Source: Planctomycetaceae bacterium UBA969 | GTDB lineage: Bacteria > Planctomycetota > Planctomycetia > Gemmatales > Gemmataceae | NCBI GenBank assembly: GCA_002303765.1 | Contig: DBCB01000115.1 | Span: 3,897-18,209, forward strand | DNA: 14,313 nt | Direction of reading: 5' to 3' | Shown: in pieces, positions 12,352-14,313 of the stretch | Numbering within the stretch: the first letter of the stretch is position 1 | Layout: every line of letters begins with the position of its first letter | Notes under the pieces: generated by a model | The model's input: only the letters and a program-made list of their open reading frames with translations | Databases searched by the model: none | Told to the model about the DNA's origin: nothing | Position numbers and translations under genes: made by a program

Positions 12352-14005
12352 CCGCGGCCTCCTTTCCATGGTAATGATAGGGTTCTTCAGTAACAACAGG
12401 GGTCTGCTCAAAATTATGAGGTGAAGGTGGCGAAGTCGTGTTTGTCCAATCCAAAGTGGAACCACCATAAGGATTGGAATTTGCCTTCTCTCCGAAGAAG
12501 AAGGAGTAAGTCATGTAAAATAAAGGCATCGAATAGCCAATAGCAAGAATACTTGCCCCAGCAGTAGAAAACACATTCAAAACTTGAAACTCATCTGGGT
12601 ATTCATAATACCTTCGTGGCATACCTAGGTAACCAAGAATAAACTGGGGGAAGAAAGTAAAGTTGAAACCAATGAAAGTGATACCAGCACTAAGCTTTCC
12701 CCAAAATTCAGAATACATCCTTCCGGTCATCTTAGGCCACCAATAATGTATCCCCGCCATATAACCCATGATTGCACCACCCACCATGATGTAGTGAAAG
12801 TGTGCAACAATGAAATAAGTATCATGCAAGTGAATATCAGTTCCCAAGGTGGAAAGGAATAACCCAGTCAAGCCACCAATGGTAAATAAACCCAAGAACC
12901 CGAACGCGTAAATCATAGGGGTATCAAAACTAATTGAACCACCATACATAGTTGCAAGCCATGAGAAAACTTTAATACCGGAAGGTATTGCAACAGAGAA
13001 AGTAAGCAGCGAAAACACCATTGCTGCGTAGGGTGAAATCCCAGTGGTAAACATATGATGAGCCCAAACGATGAAACCAAATACTGCAATTGCAATACTT
13101 GAGAAAGCAATGATGTGGTACCCAAAAACATTCTTCCTACTAAAAGTTGCAATCACTTCACTAGTTACACCAAGCGATGGAAGAATCATGATATAAACCG
13201 CAGGATGCGAGTAGAACCAGAAAAGATGTTGGAACAAAATTGGATCACCACCAAGGCGGGGATCGAAGATACCAACGCCAAGCGTTCTTTCAACACCCAG
13301 CAAACCCAAAGTTACAGCAATAACTGGTGTACCAAGCAACTGAACAACACTGGTTGCATAAATACTCCAGATGAACAAAGGCAGGCGAAACCAAGTTAGT
13401 CCTGGGCAACGCATGCGATGCACGGTAATTATAAAATTCAAACCAGTGAGGATGGAGGAAAAACCAACCACAAACAAGCCCACTGCCATTACAATCACAT
13501 AAGAGTTGGAGTAAGTCGAACTAAAGGGAGTATAGAAAGTCCAACCGGTATCAACACCACCCAAAAGCAATGCGGTAAGGGCTATTACACTACCTGCAAA
13601 GTAGAGGTAATAACTTAGAAGATTCAATCTTGGAAAAGCCACATCCTTCGCACCAATCATAAGTGGGACAAGAAAGTTGCCCAGCACTGCAGGAATGGAA
13701 GGAATAAGGAAGAAAAACAACATGATAATACCATGGGCAGTAAAAGCCTTATTGTAAGTATCAGCAGTTAAAAAATCACCCTTTGGAGTCAGCAGTTCGA
13801 GCCGAATCGCTCCTGCTAACGCACCACCCAAAAGAAACATCAAGGTAATGGTTACAAGATAAAGCAATCCGATGCGCTTGTGATCCAAGGTAAACAACCA
13901 AGATGCAATGCTATGATCATGATTAAGATAATTTGCATCATCGTGGCGACCAACAACATCAGGAAACTTTTCAAATGTTTTAGATTCAAGACTTACTGTG
14001 GCCAT
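12338..14005 (-). CDS. coxA: cytochrome c oxidase subunit I (A2-type haem-copper oxidase)
   Basis: This is the catalytic subunit that reduces oxygen to water and pumps protons across the cytoplasmic membrane. All metal ligands are visible in 555 residues: H91 (AHGIIMLFFF) and H404 for low-spin haem a, H402 (AHFHY) for haem a3, and H267, H316 and H317 for CuB, with Y271 as the cross-linked tyrosine. K345 in PSGIKVFSW marks the K-channel. At 265-271 the protein has YSHPAVY instead of the GHPEVY of A1 enzymes, which is the A2 signature: the channel glutamate is replaced by the Tyr-Ser pair. There are about twelve membrane helices and a polar tail of about 50 residues. ATG 14005 is preceded by a perfect AAGGAGGT (14015-14022) within the end of coxB, and the gene begins 2 nt after the coxB stop. 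Confidence 0.98.
   Translation of the reverse strand: MATVSLESKTFEKFPDVVGRHDDANYLNHDHSIASWLFTLDHKRIGLLYLVTITLMFLLGGALAGAIRLELLTPKGDFLTADTYNKAFTAHGIIMLFFFLIPSIPAVLGNFLVPLMIGAKDVAFPRLNLLSYYLYFAGSVIALTALLLGGVDTGWTFYTPFSSTYSNSYVIVMAVGLFVVGFSSILTGLNFIITVHRMRCPGLTWFRLPLFIWSIYATSVVQLLGTPVIAVTLGLLGVERTLGVGIFDPRLGGDPILFQHLFWFYSHPAVYIMILPSLGVTSEVIATFSRKNVFGYHIIAFSSIAIAVFGFIVWAHHMFTTGISPYAAMVFSLLTFSVAIPSGIKVFSWLATMYGGSISFDTPMIYAFGFLGLFTIGGLTGLFLSTLGTDIHLHDTYFIVAHFHYIMVGGAIMGYMAGIHYWWPKMTGRMYSEFWGKLSAGITFIGFNFTFFPQFILGYLGMPRRYYEYPDEFQVLNVFSTAGASILAIGYSMPLFYMTYSFFFGEKANSNPYGGSTLDWTNTTSPPSPHNFEQTPVVTEEPYHYHGKEAAVVSH
12358..12364 (-). promoter_or_regulatory. strong Shine-Dalgarno for coxC inside the end of coxA
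   Basis: AAGGAGG on the minus strand lies in the coxA codons for Gly-Lys-Glu-Ala, six bases before TTG 12351. It is the main reason to place the coxC start there rather than at the upstream ATG 12369. Confidence 0.7.
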
Positions 14006-14007
14006 GA

Positions 14008-14313
14008 TTAATTTACCTCCTTATTAGGAACTTTATTTTGTATGGTTGCAGGAGTTGGAGTCTCTTCGGTTCTCGGTGGGGTCTGCCCTTGATTAAGAGA
14101 TTTTATGTAGGCAATTACTTGCAACAATTCTTCTTCGGTCACCAAACCCTGATAGGTTGGCATGATTGATTCCCAACCTGCTGCGACCTTGGCATTAGGA
14201 TAAAGGATCGATTCACGAATATAAGAATCATCCGCAAATACTTTGGTACCATCTTTTATTTTTACACCATCAATGTGAGAAATCGGAATGTGCTTGCGAT
14301 AAATACCTTCCAA
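14008..14313 (-). CDS. coxB: cytochrome c oxidase subunit II, C-terminal cytochrome c domain (partial)
   Basis: Only the last 101 codons are in the window; the N-terminal membrane helices, CuA domain and haem CxxCH lie beyond the right edge. The visible part matches the fused cytochrome c domain of caa3 oxidases: EGIYRKHIP, then YIRESILYPNAKVAAGW, then the axial Met in IMPTYQG (M51 of the visible part), and the closing helix TEEELLQVIAYIKSL. The last 28 residues are a Pro/Thr-rich tail. The first codon in the window is TTG, almost certainly an internal Leu rather than a start. The gene ends 2 nt before coxA. The fused cytochrome c makes this a caa3-type oxidase, which receives electrons directly into subunit II. 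Confidence 0.92.
   Translation of the reverse strand: MEGIYRKHIPISHIDGVKIKDGTKVFADDSYIRESILYPNAKVAAGWESIMPTYQGLVTEEELLQVIAYIKSLNQGQTPPRTEETPTPATIQNKVPNKEVN

Noticed and set aside
12352..12468. N-terminal extension of subunit III from the ATG at 12468.
   Set aside because: It lies wholly in the coxA coding region, has no ribosome site and adds residues unlike any subunit III N-terminus.

Overview
The window looks like chromosomal DNA of a bacterium of the Planctomycetota. The grounds are a Ser/Thr kinase with an N-terminal His/Cys motif and a membrane-anchored sensor domain, a sugar isomerase/epimerase-like protein of a type I associate with planctomycetes, a Bat (aerotolerance-type) operon and a caa3-type oxidase operon. 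Base composition is moderately AT-rich with AT-rich gaps. The phylum assignment is an inference from protein style. No rRNA or tRNA, mobile element or CRISPR array was seen.

Region 1 (1-5140, minus strand) is a tight operon transcribed leftwards in the order batA, batB, batC, batD, batE, moxR. Junctions between the bat genes are 3-nt gaps or 1-4 nt overlaps. moxR follows batE after 89 nt and runs off the left edge. BatA and BatB are membrane-anchored von Willebrand A (VWA) proteins, BatC and BatE carry TPR-like regions, BatD is a one-pass membrane protein, and MoxR is the AAA+ ATPase that usually works with VWA proteins. BatB has lost the residues that make a metal-binding MIDAS site.

Region 2 (5141-8313) is a 340-bp AT-rich divergent intergenic stretch followed by an 889-residue fusion protein on the plus strand: His/Cys motif, Ser/Thr kinase, one transmembrane helix, then a complete UrtA-like (urea/short-chain amide) substrate-binding domain. 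It reads as a one-component receptor kinase and is the most interesting object here.

Region 3 (8314-11125, plus strand) has a TIM-barrel sugar isomerase/epimerase-like gene with a GTG start, a strong intrinsic terminator, and then a TPR-repeat gene whose ATG lies only 14 nt beyond that terminator. A perfect 17-bp inverted repeat at 11144-11188 ends this unit and the convergent oxidase operon.

Region 4 (11205-14313, minus strand) encodes a caa3-type haem-copper oxidase in the order coxB (C-terminal cytochrome c part only), coxA, coxC, coxD. Subunit I carries the YSHPAVY signature of A2-type oxidases. Subunit III probably starts at a TTG inside the end of coxA. Together the four genes make the terminal oxidase of an aerobic respiratory chain.
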